Assembly: GCA_019418305.1 (NCBI GenBank) | Contig: DYCA01000027.1 | Location: forward strand, 3,924-19,924 | DNA: 16,001 bases | From: Clostridiales bacterium | GTDB taxonomy: Bacteria > Bacillota > Clostridia > Oscillospirales > Butyricicoccaceae | Direction of reading: 5' to 3' | Part shown: positions 7,080-12,920 of the stretch, piece after piece | Position numbering within the stretch: position 1 is the stretch's first letter | Layout: every line of letters begins with the position of its first letter | The notes under the pieces: model-generated | Told to the model about the DNA's origin: nothing | What the model saw: the letters and a program-made list of their open reading frames with translations, nothing else | The model's database searches: none | Translations under genes and position numbers: made by a program

Positions 7080-8159
7080 TTATTGCTTATCGAACCATGG
7101 GCGGTAAACCATATTGGAGGTTTTCCATCCCAGTATTTTGCGGGGGTAGTCGTTGATCCATGCTTCTACTGCTGCGATCTCCCTTGCAGATATCTGAGAG
7201 AAATTTGTCCCCTTCGGGAAGTGTCTGCGGATCAATTTATTTGCATTTTCATTACTGCCACGTTCATAGCTTCTATGGGCGTGACAATAGTAGACCTTAG
7301 TCCGTGCTTTGCGCTTGCGAAGCACGGACTTTTCCATCCTTTCAAAGTCAGCAAACTCGCTGCCGTTATCCACAGTGATTGTCTTAAAAATTTTCGCAAA
7401 TTTTTCAGCCCCCATGCTGCGTTCCAGAGCGTTCAGCGCACGGACAACGCTGCCGGACGTTCGGTCACGCATACGAATGATAAGTTCCTGTCGGGAATAT
7501 CGTTCCGTCAGAACCAATAATGTAGGCTTAAGCCAGTCTTTTTTAGATGTATAGACGGTGTCCATTTCCCAATGCCCGAAAGTGAGCCGGTAATCTACTT
7601 CCAGAGGTCTGTATTCGATGCTGGTGCCACAAGATACCCGCTTTTGTATTTCATCTTTCTTAGAGCGGTTGCGGCGTTTTTGCTTACCTTTTAATGGCAA
7701 GTCTGCTTTTTCGCACGCAAGGACACCCCCTGAAATATAATTGTACAGAGTGCGAGTACAAATGGACGTTTGAAACGTCCTTTTACTATTACGGATAGCA
7801 GCTAAAGCCGCAGATGGAGAAAATTTCTTTTTGAGAATAAATTTTTCCAGCTCTTTAGCGTAAGCATGGTCATTACCGATTTTGATTTGCGGCCCTTTTG
7901 CAGCAAGGTTCGCCCTATACTGGCGCTCGGCCTTTTCGGGCGAATACCGTTCCTCTGTTGTAAGATCAGAATTAGTATGTATGTAACGACCGCGTTTCAG
8001 TTCACGGGCAATGCAGACATGGCTGCACCCTATGACCTCAGCGATCTGTCTTGTAGTCGCACCGCGCAGGCGCATACGCTCAATAATCAAGCGTTGATTC
8101 CATCGCAAATGCTGACCTTTGTGCCAACGACGCATTACAACATGTTCGTTCTTTCCCAT
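7080..8159 (-). CDS. IS30-family transposase (DDE)
   Basis: This 359-aa DDE transposase catalyses excision and integration of the IS. The N-terminal part has an HTH domain (RLIIERMRLRGATTRQIAEVIGCS, residues about 23-46, with ARELKRG after it). The catalytic core shows D200 in GHWEMDTV, D264 in TVDNGSEF, and a glutamate in SYERGSNEN (E299 or E304). All are typical of IS30 transposases, as is the full length. The start is supported by AGAGGGG 5 nt before the ATG (plus strand 8165-8171). No frameshift or internal stop is visible, so it may be active. An unusual feature is a 14-bp hairpin within the coding region at 7299-7330, between the second Asp and the Glu. Confidence 0.95.
   Translation of the reverse strand: MGKNEHVVMRRWHKGQHLRWNQRLIIERMRLRGATTRQIAEVIGCSHVCIARELKRGRYIHTNSDLTTEERYSPEKAERQYRANLAAKGPQIKIGNDHAYAKELEKFILKKKFSPSAALAAIRNSKRTFQTSICTRTLYNYISGGVLACEKADLPLKGKQKRRNRSKKDEIQKRVSCGTSIEYRPLEVDYRLTFGHWEMDTVYTSKKDWLKPTLLVLTERYSRQELIIRMRDRTSGSVVRALNALERSMGAEKFAKIFKTITVDNGSEFADFERMEKSVLRKRKARTKVYYCHAHRSYERGSNENANKLIRRHFPKGTNFSQISAREIAAVEAWINDYPRKILGWKTSNMVYRPWFDKQ
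7299..7330. repeat. Long hairpin inside the transposase coding region
   Basis: An 11-bp perfect inverted repeat (AGTCCGTGCTT 7299-7309, AAGCACGGACT 7320-7330) continues inward with one T-G wobble and two more G-C pairs, leaving a GCTT loop. In the protein it encodes the basic segment KSVLRKRKARTK. Such a stable structure in a coding region is uncommon and might limit expression or readthrough. Confidence 0.8.
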
Positions 8160-8164
8160 AGTAT

Positions 8165-8202
8165 CCCCTCTAAACTATATATTGTATGCGCCTTGTATTA
8201 TA
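8165..8202 (-). promoter_or_regulatory. Extended -10 promoter and ribosome binding site of the IS30 transposase
   Basis: On the minus strand TGCTATAAT gives an extended -10 element (TATAAT at plus 8197-8202). No good -35 hexamer is visible at the expected distance. AGAGGGG at plus 8165-8171 is the ribosome binding site for the ATG at 8159. Confidence 0.6.
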
Positions 8203-8268
8203 GCACAATATATGCTAATTTACTTTATTATTTTAATGAATTATTGTGTGAAATTATCAGGTGAAGCT

Positions 8269-8291
8269 TGTGCAGGGTACACAAATAAGCA
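8269..8291. repeat. Candidate IS30 right terminal inverted repeat
   Basis: Read in reverse complement, this segment begins TGCTTATTT like the left end at 7001. The next bases on the plus strand are TTT, also found just outside the left end. Confidence 0.45.
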
Positions 8292-8295
8292 TTTA

Positions 8296-8324
8296 TGGAC
8301 AGTCTGTCTGGATTTTGTTACAAT
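8296..8324 (+). promoter_or_regulatory. Promoter of the 113-aa protein gene, abutting the IS30 right end
   Basis: TGGACA (8296-8301) and TACAAT (8319-8324) are spaced by 17 bp, each one base off consensus. The -35 box starts 5 bp outside the candidate IS end at 8291, so the insertion spared the core promoter. Confidence 0.65.
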
Positions 8325-8356
8325 ACCAAAAGAAGAACAAAAAGGAAGGCAGTGCC

Positions 8357-8698
8357 ATGATAAAGAAATTTCGAAAAGCACCGGAGATGTTATCTGGATA
8401 TTACTTTGCCTATGAACTCATGCCGAATGAGGCGCAGGGATATAGTGGAATAGAAGTTTCAGTCCATTATGTGAAAGACCCTGCAAATGGAAATATGCTG
8501 GGCGATGTTTGGCTACGCAGTTTAGAACTGCGTCCAGACATGAAAATCCTTGCGGCATACATTAGCACGGATCGTGGTGTTACACGCAAGGAAACCGAGC
8601 TGAAGCTTTTGCAGGAGATCAGGAAGTCGGAAGAATTTGAAAAAGCTTTGGATCTGTATATTTCTATGCTGTCCCAATTGCCAAACTATGATGGATAA
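8357..8698 (+). CDS. Unrecognised 113-aa protein
   Basis: I do not recognise this protein. It is 113 aa, mixed in charge, and has no signal peptide or membrane segment. The N-terminus (MIKKFRKAPEMLSGYYFAYEL) leads into a possible beta-rich middle (GIEVSVHYVKDP, GDVWLRSLEL). The C-terminus looks helical and acidic (TELKLLQEIRKSEEFEKALDLYISML). AAGGAAGG 7 nt before the ATG at 8357 makes this the likely start, although the frame stays open further upstream. It has its own promoter and is followed by a strong terminator, so it is a single-gene unit. It sits between the IS30 copy and the transfer module and may be an accessory gene of the mobile element. A regulatory or immunity-like role would be speculation. 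Confidence 0.72.
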   Translation: MIKKFRKAPEMLSGYYFAYELMPNEAQGYSGIEVSVHYVKDPANGNMLGDVWLRSLELRPDMKILAAYISTDRGVTRKETELKLLQEIRKSEEFEKALDLYISMLSQLPNYDG

Positions 8699-8772
8699 GA
8701 CACCAGAGAAAACCTTATTTTGAGATACGCATAGATATGCTTTGCGTTGAATAAATATGCAATTCTGCTTTG

Positions 8773-8800
8773 AACGCACAGGAGTAACCTGTGCGTTTTT
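8773..8800 (+). terminator. Strong rho-independent terminator
   Basis: CGCACAGG (8775-8782) pairs with CCTGTGCG (8788-8795) around a 5-nt loop. Two more A-T pairs extend the base, and a T5 run (8796-8800) follows. It separates the 113-aa gene from the transfer operon. Confidence 0.9.
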
Positions 8801-8854
8801 GTTTTGCCCGTAATCACAGAATTTTCAAACACTATGTCTAATAATTGCGGTCTC

Positions 8855-8877
8855 TTTGTGAACAATTTGTAAACAAT
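8855..8877. repeat. Two tandem TTTGTRAACAA repeats, 11-bp period
   Basis: TTTGTGAACAA (8855-8865) and TTTGTAAACAA (8866-8876), followed by T, are adjacent copies differing at one base. Each is nearly palindromic (TTGT..ACAA). The period of about one helical turn suits side-by-side binding of a regulator dimer upstream of the transfer operon. Confidence 0.6.
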
Positions 8878-8945
8878 CGAAAAAAAGCTGTTACAACCCC
8901 CCCGTATAGCAGCTATAGTAGAGGCTTTTTTCAGAAGCACCGTTT

Positions 8946-8963
8946 GTGCAGCCTCTGCTGCAC
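8946..8963 (+). repeat. 7-bp perfect hairpin in the operon leader
   Basis: GTGCAGC (8946-8952) pairs with GCTGCAC (8957-8963) around the loop CTCT. No T-run follows, so it is not called a terminator. It may be an RNA structural element. Confidence 0.5.
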
Positions 8964-9051
8964 CTTGAAAACTGCATAAAATGGGCGTGCTCCTATGAAG
9001 CAAGCACCGGGTAGTTGCAGACCGTTAGGATAAAGGGAAGAGCAACAGCGG

Positions 9052-9075
9052 GCATTGGCGGCTCAAAACCAATGC
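9052..9075 (+). repeat. Hairpin just upstream of the first transfer gene
   Basis: GCATTGG (9052-9058) pairs with CCAATGC (9069-9075) around a 10-nt loop. It ends 20 nt before the GGAGG at 9096-9100, close enough to influence ribosome access. Confidence 0.45.
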
Positions 9076-9111
9076 ACAAAAATCTGATAAGAAACGGAGG
9101 TGAAAGAACAG

Positions 9112-9387
9112 ATGACAACAGATGAGCAGATACACCGGCTGAATAAGGATATCGAACGTCTTAAAGAAAAAGTTAAGATTTACCAAGGTAAAATATCCCA
9201 ACTTGCAGAACGCAGAAAAAAGCTGGAAGATCGCGTCTTGCTCGAAATGATAAATGGGATTGCACCAGATTATTCTCAGGCACAACAATTGTTGTGCAAG
9301 TTGAAGGCAGAGCAAAGAACCGGACAGTGTACAGACGGAGGTGCAGAACATGGCAGCAACAGCTCGGAGCGACCGCGTGACGCCTGA
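9112..9387 (+). CDS. DUF4315-like small coiled-coil protein of the mobile element
   Basis: This 91-aa protein is mostly coiled coil (residues about 3-45, IHRLNKDIERLKEKVKIYQ and then KISQLAERRKKLEDRVL). The ending (LLEMINGIAPDYSQAQQLLCKLK) resembles DUF4315, a short family often seen in conjugative and mobilizable elements of Clostridia. Its molecular role is not known to me. The ATG at 9112 is chosen because GGAGG (9096-9100) lies 11 nt upstream; the GTG at 9100 overlaps the ribosome binding site itself. Its 3' end overlaps the next gene by 38 nt, which suggests translational coupling. The C-terminal 20 residues are low in complexity and may be shaped by this overlap. Confidence 0.75.
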   Translation: MTTDEQIHRLNKDIERLKEKVKIYQGKISQLAERRKKLEDRVLLEMINGIAPDYSQAQQLLCKLKAEQRTGQCTDGGAEHGSNSSERPRDA

Positions 9388-10333
9388 GCAAATTGAGCGC
9401 GCACGAGGTGTAGACCTGATTGCGTTTTTGCGTCAATATGAACCCGGCGAACTAAAGCGTGTTGGTCAATCGTGGACACTGAAATCACATGACAGCATGC
9501 GCATTTCTGCTGATGGCCGATGGAACTGGTTTTCGCAATCTGTTGGCGGCGGGGATGCAATCAGTTTTTTGCAAAAGGTGCATAGCATGACTTTCCCCGA
9601 AGCGATACGAACACTGGCTGGAGAGGACTATCAAACATTGCGGACTGATCAATCTGCCAGAGAGCCGCCGCAACGCAAAGAATTTTCGTTACCTCCAAGA
9701 AACCAAAACAACAGGCGCGCTTTCGCGTACCTGTGTGCTCGCGGTATTGATCCTGAGATCATTACCCACTGCATGAGACGCGGGTTGATATACGAAGATG
9801 CGCAGCATCACAATGTGGTGTTTGTTGGTCACGATGAAAAAGGTGCTGCGAAGTATGCCATGCTACGCAGCACGGTATCGAACTCCAGCTTTAAGATCGA
9901 GCAGGCTGGCAGTGACAAAAACTATGGCTTCTGCATGCAGGGACGCGGCTCTACACTGTATGTCTGCGAGGCCGCGATTGATGCCCTTTCGGTAGCCACG
10001 CTACGCAAGCTGGGTGGCCGAGACTGGCGGCAGGACAATTATTTAGCGCTGGGTGGTGTCACGGCATCGGCGGAAAAACTACCGCTGGCGTTGGAGCGGA
10101 TGCTCCAAAGTTCATCTTTTAACCGGATCGTCTTGAGTTTGGATAACGACGAACCGGGGCAGCGTGCATCGCGGAATATTTTCGCGCTGCTCCGGCAGCG
10201 ATATCCGAAAATTGAGCCAAAGGTTTGCGTGCCGCAGGAAAAGGATTTCAACGACCAGCTCCGTGTTAAGCTTCAGCAGAATGCGCAACCGCCGCCTTCG
10301 CGCGGTACGCGCGAACTCGGTTTAGCTAAGTAA
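9350..10333 (+). CDS. TOPRIM (DUF3991-like) primase-type protein of the mobile element
   Basis: This is a 327-aa cytosolic protein. Residues about 10-100 resemble the DUF3991/CHC2-like N-terminal region of element-encoded primases (RARGVDLIAFLRQY; WNWFSQSVGGGDAISFLQKV; FPEAIRTLAGED) but lack the zinc-binding cysteines of DnaG. Residues about 200-305 form a TOPRIM domain. The conserved glutamate is E207 (LYVCEAAIDALS), and the DxD-type pair is D265/D267 (LSLDNDEPGQRA). The likely role is priming or processing of transferred DNA, but activity is unproven. The ATG at 9350 is preferred because ACGGAGG (9335-9341) is 8 nt upstream; the GTG at 9341 lies within the ribosome binding site. It overlaps the DUF4315-like gene by 38 nt. 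Confidence 0.85.
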   Translation: MAATARSDRVTPEQIERARGVDLIAFLRQYEPGELKRVGQSWTLKSHDSMRISADGRWNWFSQSVGGGDAISFLQKVHSMTFPEAIRTLAGEDYQTLRTDQSAREPPQRKEFSLPPRNQNNRRAFAYLCARGIDPEIITHCMRRGLIYEDAQHHNVVFVGHDEKGAAKYAMLRSTVSNSSFKIEQAGSDKNYGFCMQGRGSTLYVCEAAIDALSVATLRKLGGRDWRQDNYLALGGVTASAEKLPLALERMLQSSSFNRIVLSLDNDEPGQRASRNIFALLRQRYPKIEPKVCVPQEKDFNDQLRVKLQQNAQPPPSRGTRELGLAK

Positions 10334-10438
10334 AATCTGATGTCCTCGCAAGCATAGTGTTTTGGATAGCCAAAACACGCTTGTTAAGGGGCGCAGCCCC
10401 CTAAGACCCCCAAACGGACAGAACGGAGGAAAACGTAA
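10334..10438 (+). other. Candidate origin of transfer (oriT)
   Basis: This 105-bp non-coding gap lies directly before mobC. It holds a strong hairpin: GTGTTTTGG (10357-10365) with CCAAAACAC (10370-10378), extended by CAAGC/GCTTG (10349-10353 and 10379-10383) with a 3-nt bulge. A second stem follows, GGGGC/GCCCC (10388-10392 and 10396-10400). Relaxosome origins of MobC/MOBP systems commonly lie just upstream of mobC and carry an inverted repeat beside the nick site. The nick position itself cannot be read. Attenuation of mobC is an alternative function. Confidence 0.5.
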
Positions 10439-10747
10439 ATGCGCAGACGCGCAAATCAAATCATCATCCGCTTGAATGACGAAGAGCATTCTCTCTTAAA
10501 GAGAAAAGTGAAGGATAGCGGAATGTCTATGTCGAAGTTTTTTCGAGTGTTGATCCTTTCTGGTGAAGTCAAAGTTTTATCACCTGAGTTTGTGCGTGAT
10601 ATCCAGCGGCAGGTTCGTGGTGTAGGTCGAAATATCAACCAGATAGCGCGGCTGGCGCATATTTCAGGTAAGGTTTCCAAGGAAACCCTGCTTCAAATTT
10701 CTGCGGAACAGGAAAAGCTTGAACAAATGCTGGAACGGCTGGAATAA
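10439..10747 (+). CDS. mobC: Relaxosome accessory protein MobC
   Basis: This is a 102-aa cytosolic DNA-binding protein. The N-terminus (NQIIIRLNDEEHSLLKRKVKDSGMSMSKFFRVLI, residues about 6-40) is a ribbon-helix-helix. Residues 55-75 carry the MobC signature (QVRGVGRNINQIARLAH). The C-terminus is a short coiled coil. In known systems MobC binds oriT, helps melt DNA at the nick site and assists the relaxase. GGAGGA lies 8 nt before the ATG. The stop codon overlaps the relaxase start by one base (TAATG at 10745-10749), so the two are translationally coupled. The candidate oriT lies immediately upstream, as expected. Confidence 0.9.
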   Translation: MRRRANQIIIRLNDEEHSLLKRKVKDSGMSMSKFFRVLILSGEVKVLSPEFVRDIQRQVRGVGRNINQIARLAHISGKVSKETLLQISAEQEKLEQMLERLE

Positions 10748-12234
10748 TGGCAGTTCTCAAAATACATGTCATTCGTCAGCGGTTGGATAAGCGCGTCGCA
10801 TACGTGCAGAATACGGAGAAAACTGCCTGTTCCGGTTTTCACAGTTTGCATGGAATCAAAGATACGTTAACTTCTGCTTTTAATTGTTCGTGCGAAGTCG
10901 CATATACGCAGATGCTCGAAACGAAACGGCATTTCAAAAAAACAGACAAGGTACAGGGGTTTCATTTTATCCAGTCCTTTAAGCCGGGTGAGGTAACGCC
11001 AGAACAGGCGCACCAGCTTGGCTGTGAATTTATCGAGCGATGCTTTGCTAATGATTATGAGGTCGTGATTGGTACGCATACAGATCGCGCTCACATTCAC
11101 AATCACATCATAGTCAATTCAGTGTCGTTTGTAGATGGACATAAATATCAATCCACGCCAGCGACCTTTTACGAATTACGCGGTATCTCTGATGAGATTT
11201 GCAAAGCACATGGGTTATCTGTTATTCAGAATCCAAGTGTCAAAGCCGGAAAGCATTATGCGGAATGGCGTGCGGAGAAAGAAAACCGACCTACACTTCG
11301 CAGCATGATCCGTGAGGATATTGATGTGATACTGGCGCAGGCACGCACCATGGATGATTTTTGGGATATGCTGCGTGGGCGCGGATATGAAATTCGGCTC
11401 AACGAAAAGCGGAAATACGTTACGATCCGGCATCCAAACGGCGAGCGGTTCATCCGCCTGAAATCGCTGGGCGAGGACTATACGCCCCGGCAGCTCGCAG
11501 CGCGGATCGCAGCGCAGCGCGGCCATGTTGTGCAGAATATCCAGCGGATACAGATGCAGCAGCAAAAACTTGGTCAGCGCAAAAAGTATTATCCCATGCC
11601 GCACACCGCAGCGCCCCAAAAACGCAAAAAGTTACACGGCTTCCGTGCTTTATATTGGCGCTATTTGTATATGCTGGGAAAGGTAAAAAAACGAAAAGCG
11701 CCGAGAAAAGTACGCGGTGAAATAATGTCTGAACTGAAAAAGTTGGATCGCTATACTAAGCAGTATTATTTCCTGCGCGACCACCAGTTGAGTACCCGAA
11801 ACGACGTTGCATTGTATGCAGATGCGGTTGCCGATGAAATTGATATCCTGACAGACCGCCGCGCACGATTGTATGCGGATAGGTGCAGGCCGGAAACCGA
11901 TCACGCTGCATTGCAGACCGAAACAAAGCAGTTGACCGCTGAACTGCGCAGGCTGCGGAAGGAGCAACGTTTATGCAATGTTATCCAGAATACCGCACCG
12001 GCTATCAAGGCGCGGTTGGATGCGGCTACAGCGGAACAGAAACGGATCGAAGTAAGAATAGGAGGCGATCAATATGAACCCGGAAAGTACAGCAGCAGAC
12101 CAGATTTTACGCATGGAACTGATGGTAACGGAATGCGCGATCAGGATGGCATCAAACGGAGCGGTGAATATCGCAGCACTGCTGGTAGCCCTGCTTCGCA
12201 ACGAGAAGCAGATCGCGGGAAAGACAGATATTGA
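10747..12234 (+). CDS. MOBP-type relaxase / mobilization nuclease
   Basis: This is a 495-aa relaxase that should nick oriT and stay covalently attached to the 5' end of the transferred strand. The N-terminus carries the likely catalytic tyrosine (Y19, RVAYVQN). Motif III supplies the metal-binding histidines H111, H116, H118 and H120 (THTDRAHIHNH). A FHFIQSFKPGEVTPEQAH segment lies between them. Residues about 1-270 match the relaxase domain. The rest is basic and helical (QRIQMQQQKLGQRKKYY; TKQLTAELRRLRKEQR), typical of relaxase tails. The start is fixed by the one-base overlap with mobC. The last 161 nt overlap the pcfB-like gene in another frame. The extreme C-terminus (after about residue 442) is Gly/Arg/Asp-rich and could be a by-product of that overlap. 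Confidence 0.93.
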   Translation: MAVLKIHVIRQRLDKRVAYVQNTEKTACSGFHSLHGIKDTLTSAFNCSCEVAYTQMLETKRHFKKTDKVQGFHFIQSFKPGEVTPEQAHQLGCEFIERCFANDYEVVIGTHTDRAHIHNHIIVNSVSFVDGHKYQSTPATFYELRGISDEICKAHGLSVIQNPSVKAGKHYAEWRAEKENRPTLRSMIREDIDVILAQARTMDDFWDMLRGRGYEIRLNEKRKYVTIRHPNGERFIRLKSLGEDYTPRQLAARIAAQRGHVVQNIQRIQMQQQKLGQRKKYYPMPHTAAPQKRKKLHGFRALYWRYLYMLGKVKKRKAPRKVRGEIMSELKKLDRYTKQYYFLRDHQLSTRNDVALYADAVADEIDILTDRRARLYADRCRPETDHAALQTETKQLTAELRRLRKEQRLCNVIQNTAPAIKARLDAATAEQKRIEVRIGGDQYEPGKYSSRPDFTHGTDGNGMRDQDGIKRSGEYRSTAGSPASQREADRGKDRY

Positions 12235-12895
12235 GAAGATAATTCAATCCGGCACACCCACCAGCTTCCCATTGGCAGCAGAAAAAATGCAGGAATTTTC
12301 CAAACTGGCAAAAGAGTATGGCGTGATGTGCACTTTTGTTCGAGACCCCAAGAATCCGGATACGGTGGACGTCATTGTAAGGGCGGAAGATGCAAAACTG
12401 GTAAACATTGTGCGGGAGAGAATCGGTGCTACGGCAGAGGTGAGTGAAAAAAACGTGGATGCCGGTCTGTCAGAGAGCGAATCGGTGAAATCCGAGATTA
12501 TGAATCAGCACGGACCGGCATCAACAACGACTACGACTAAATTGCCACAGGCACAGGCAGACGGTATGCTGTCCCGGCTGGATCAAATCCGCGCAGCATT
12601 GGCGAGTGGCGCGGGATTGGAACAGTGCCGTACCCAATTACACGCGATACAGGATGAACTGGGTCGGGCGCTGGGTATGCCAGAGCGCTCGCAGGACAAA
12701 GATGCAACACGGGTAGCAACTTCTGAAAAACGAACACAGTATCGAGAAAAGCATGCAGCTCGTACAGATGGTAAGCCGTCAGTGCGTGACAGAATAGCGA
12801 GTATCAAAGACCGCCTCGCCCATGAGCCGCAGCATCTCAAACAGCCGCAGCATACTTTTCAGCCGCCGACTGGAAAAAATCCAATGGTAAAATAA
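12074..12895 (+). CDS. PcfB-family (DUF3801) transfer protein
   Basis: This is a 273-aa cytosolic protein. Residues about 8-120 match the PcfB/DUF3801 pattern: a short helical opening (ECAIRMASNGAVNIAALLVALLRNEKQIAGK), then FPLAAEKMQEFSKLAKEYGVMCTFVRDPKNPDTVDVIVRAEDAKLVNIV. In the pCF10 system PcfB works with the VirD4-type coupling protein PcfC. No such ATPase follows here. The second half is polar and low in complexity (STTTTTKLPQAQ; basic tail with PQHLKQPQH repeats) and may be disordered. AGGAGG at 12060-12065, 8 nt before the ATG, firmly supports this start even though it lies 161 nt inside the relaxase gene. Confidence 0.82.
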   Translation: MNPESTAADQILRMELMVTECAIRMASNGAVNIAALLVALLRNEKQIAGKTDIEKIIQSGTPTSFPLAAEKMQEFSKLAKEYGVMCTFVRDPKNPDTVDVIVRAEDAKLVNIVRERIGATAEVSEKNVDAGLSESESVKSEIMNQHGPASTTTTTKLPQAQADGMLSRLDQIRAALASGAGLEQCRTQLHAIQDELGRALGMPERSQDKDATRVATSEKRTQYREKHAARTDGKPSVRDRIASIKDRLAHEPQHLKQPQHTFQPPTGKNPMVK

Positions 12896-12902
12896 GAGAG
12901 GA

Positions 12903-12920
12903 ATGATAAAAGTCAAATGA
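12903..12920 (+). other. Possible five-codon leader ORF coupled to the next gene
   Basis: An ATG at 12903 directly follows AGAGAGG and encodes MIKVK. Its TGA stop (12918-12920) overlaps the ATG (12917-12919) of the next gene as ATGA. Since the Shine-Dalgarno sequence is about 15 nt from the 12917 start, re-initiation from this mini-ORF is plausible. It could also be chance. Confidence 0.25.

Larger units (their letters stand above)
7001..8291 (-). mobile_element. IS30-family insertion sequence
   Basis: A complete IS30-type transposase gene is bounded by candidate imperfect terminal inverted repeats: 7001-7023, and 8269-8291 read in reverse complement. They share the first nine bases, TGCTTATTT, and 16 of 23 positions overall. 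TTT flanks both ends (6998-7000 and 8292-8294), compatible with the 2-3-bp target duplications known for the family. The total would be 1291 bp, slightly long for IS30 relatives. The transposase call is secure, while the exact ends are inferred. Confidence 0.6.
8801..9111 (+). promoter_or_regulatory. Structured leader region of the transfer operon
   Basis: This 311-bp gene-free stretch precedes the first gene of the transfer module. It contains tandem TTTGTRAACAA repeats (8855-8876). A GCTGTTA/TAGCAGC stem (8887-8913) encloses a C-rich loop and is followed by a T6 run at 8926-8931. Further stems are GTGCAGC/GCTGCAC (8946-8963) and GCATTGG/CCAATGC (9052-9075). No convincing sigma-A promoter was found. 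The series of stems suggests an attenuated or regulated 5' leader. Confidence 0.5.

Noticed and set aside
8855..8877. Tandem repeats as CRISPR or plasmid iterons
   Set aside because: There are only two copies, no spacers, no Cas genes and no replication initiator, so a regulator site is more plausible.
12837..12870. Repeated CAGCCGCAGCAT-like units at the end of the pcfB-like gene
   Set aside because: It is a short coding repeat giving PQH-type residues in a disordered tail, with no sign of an independent element.
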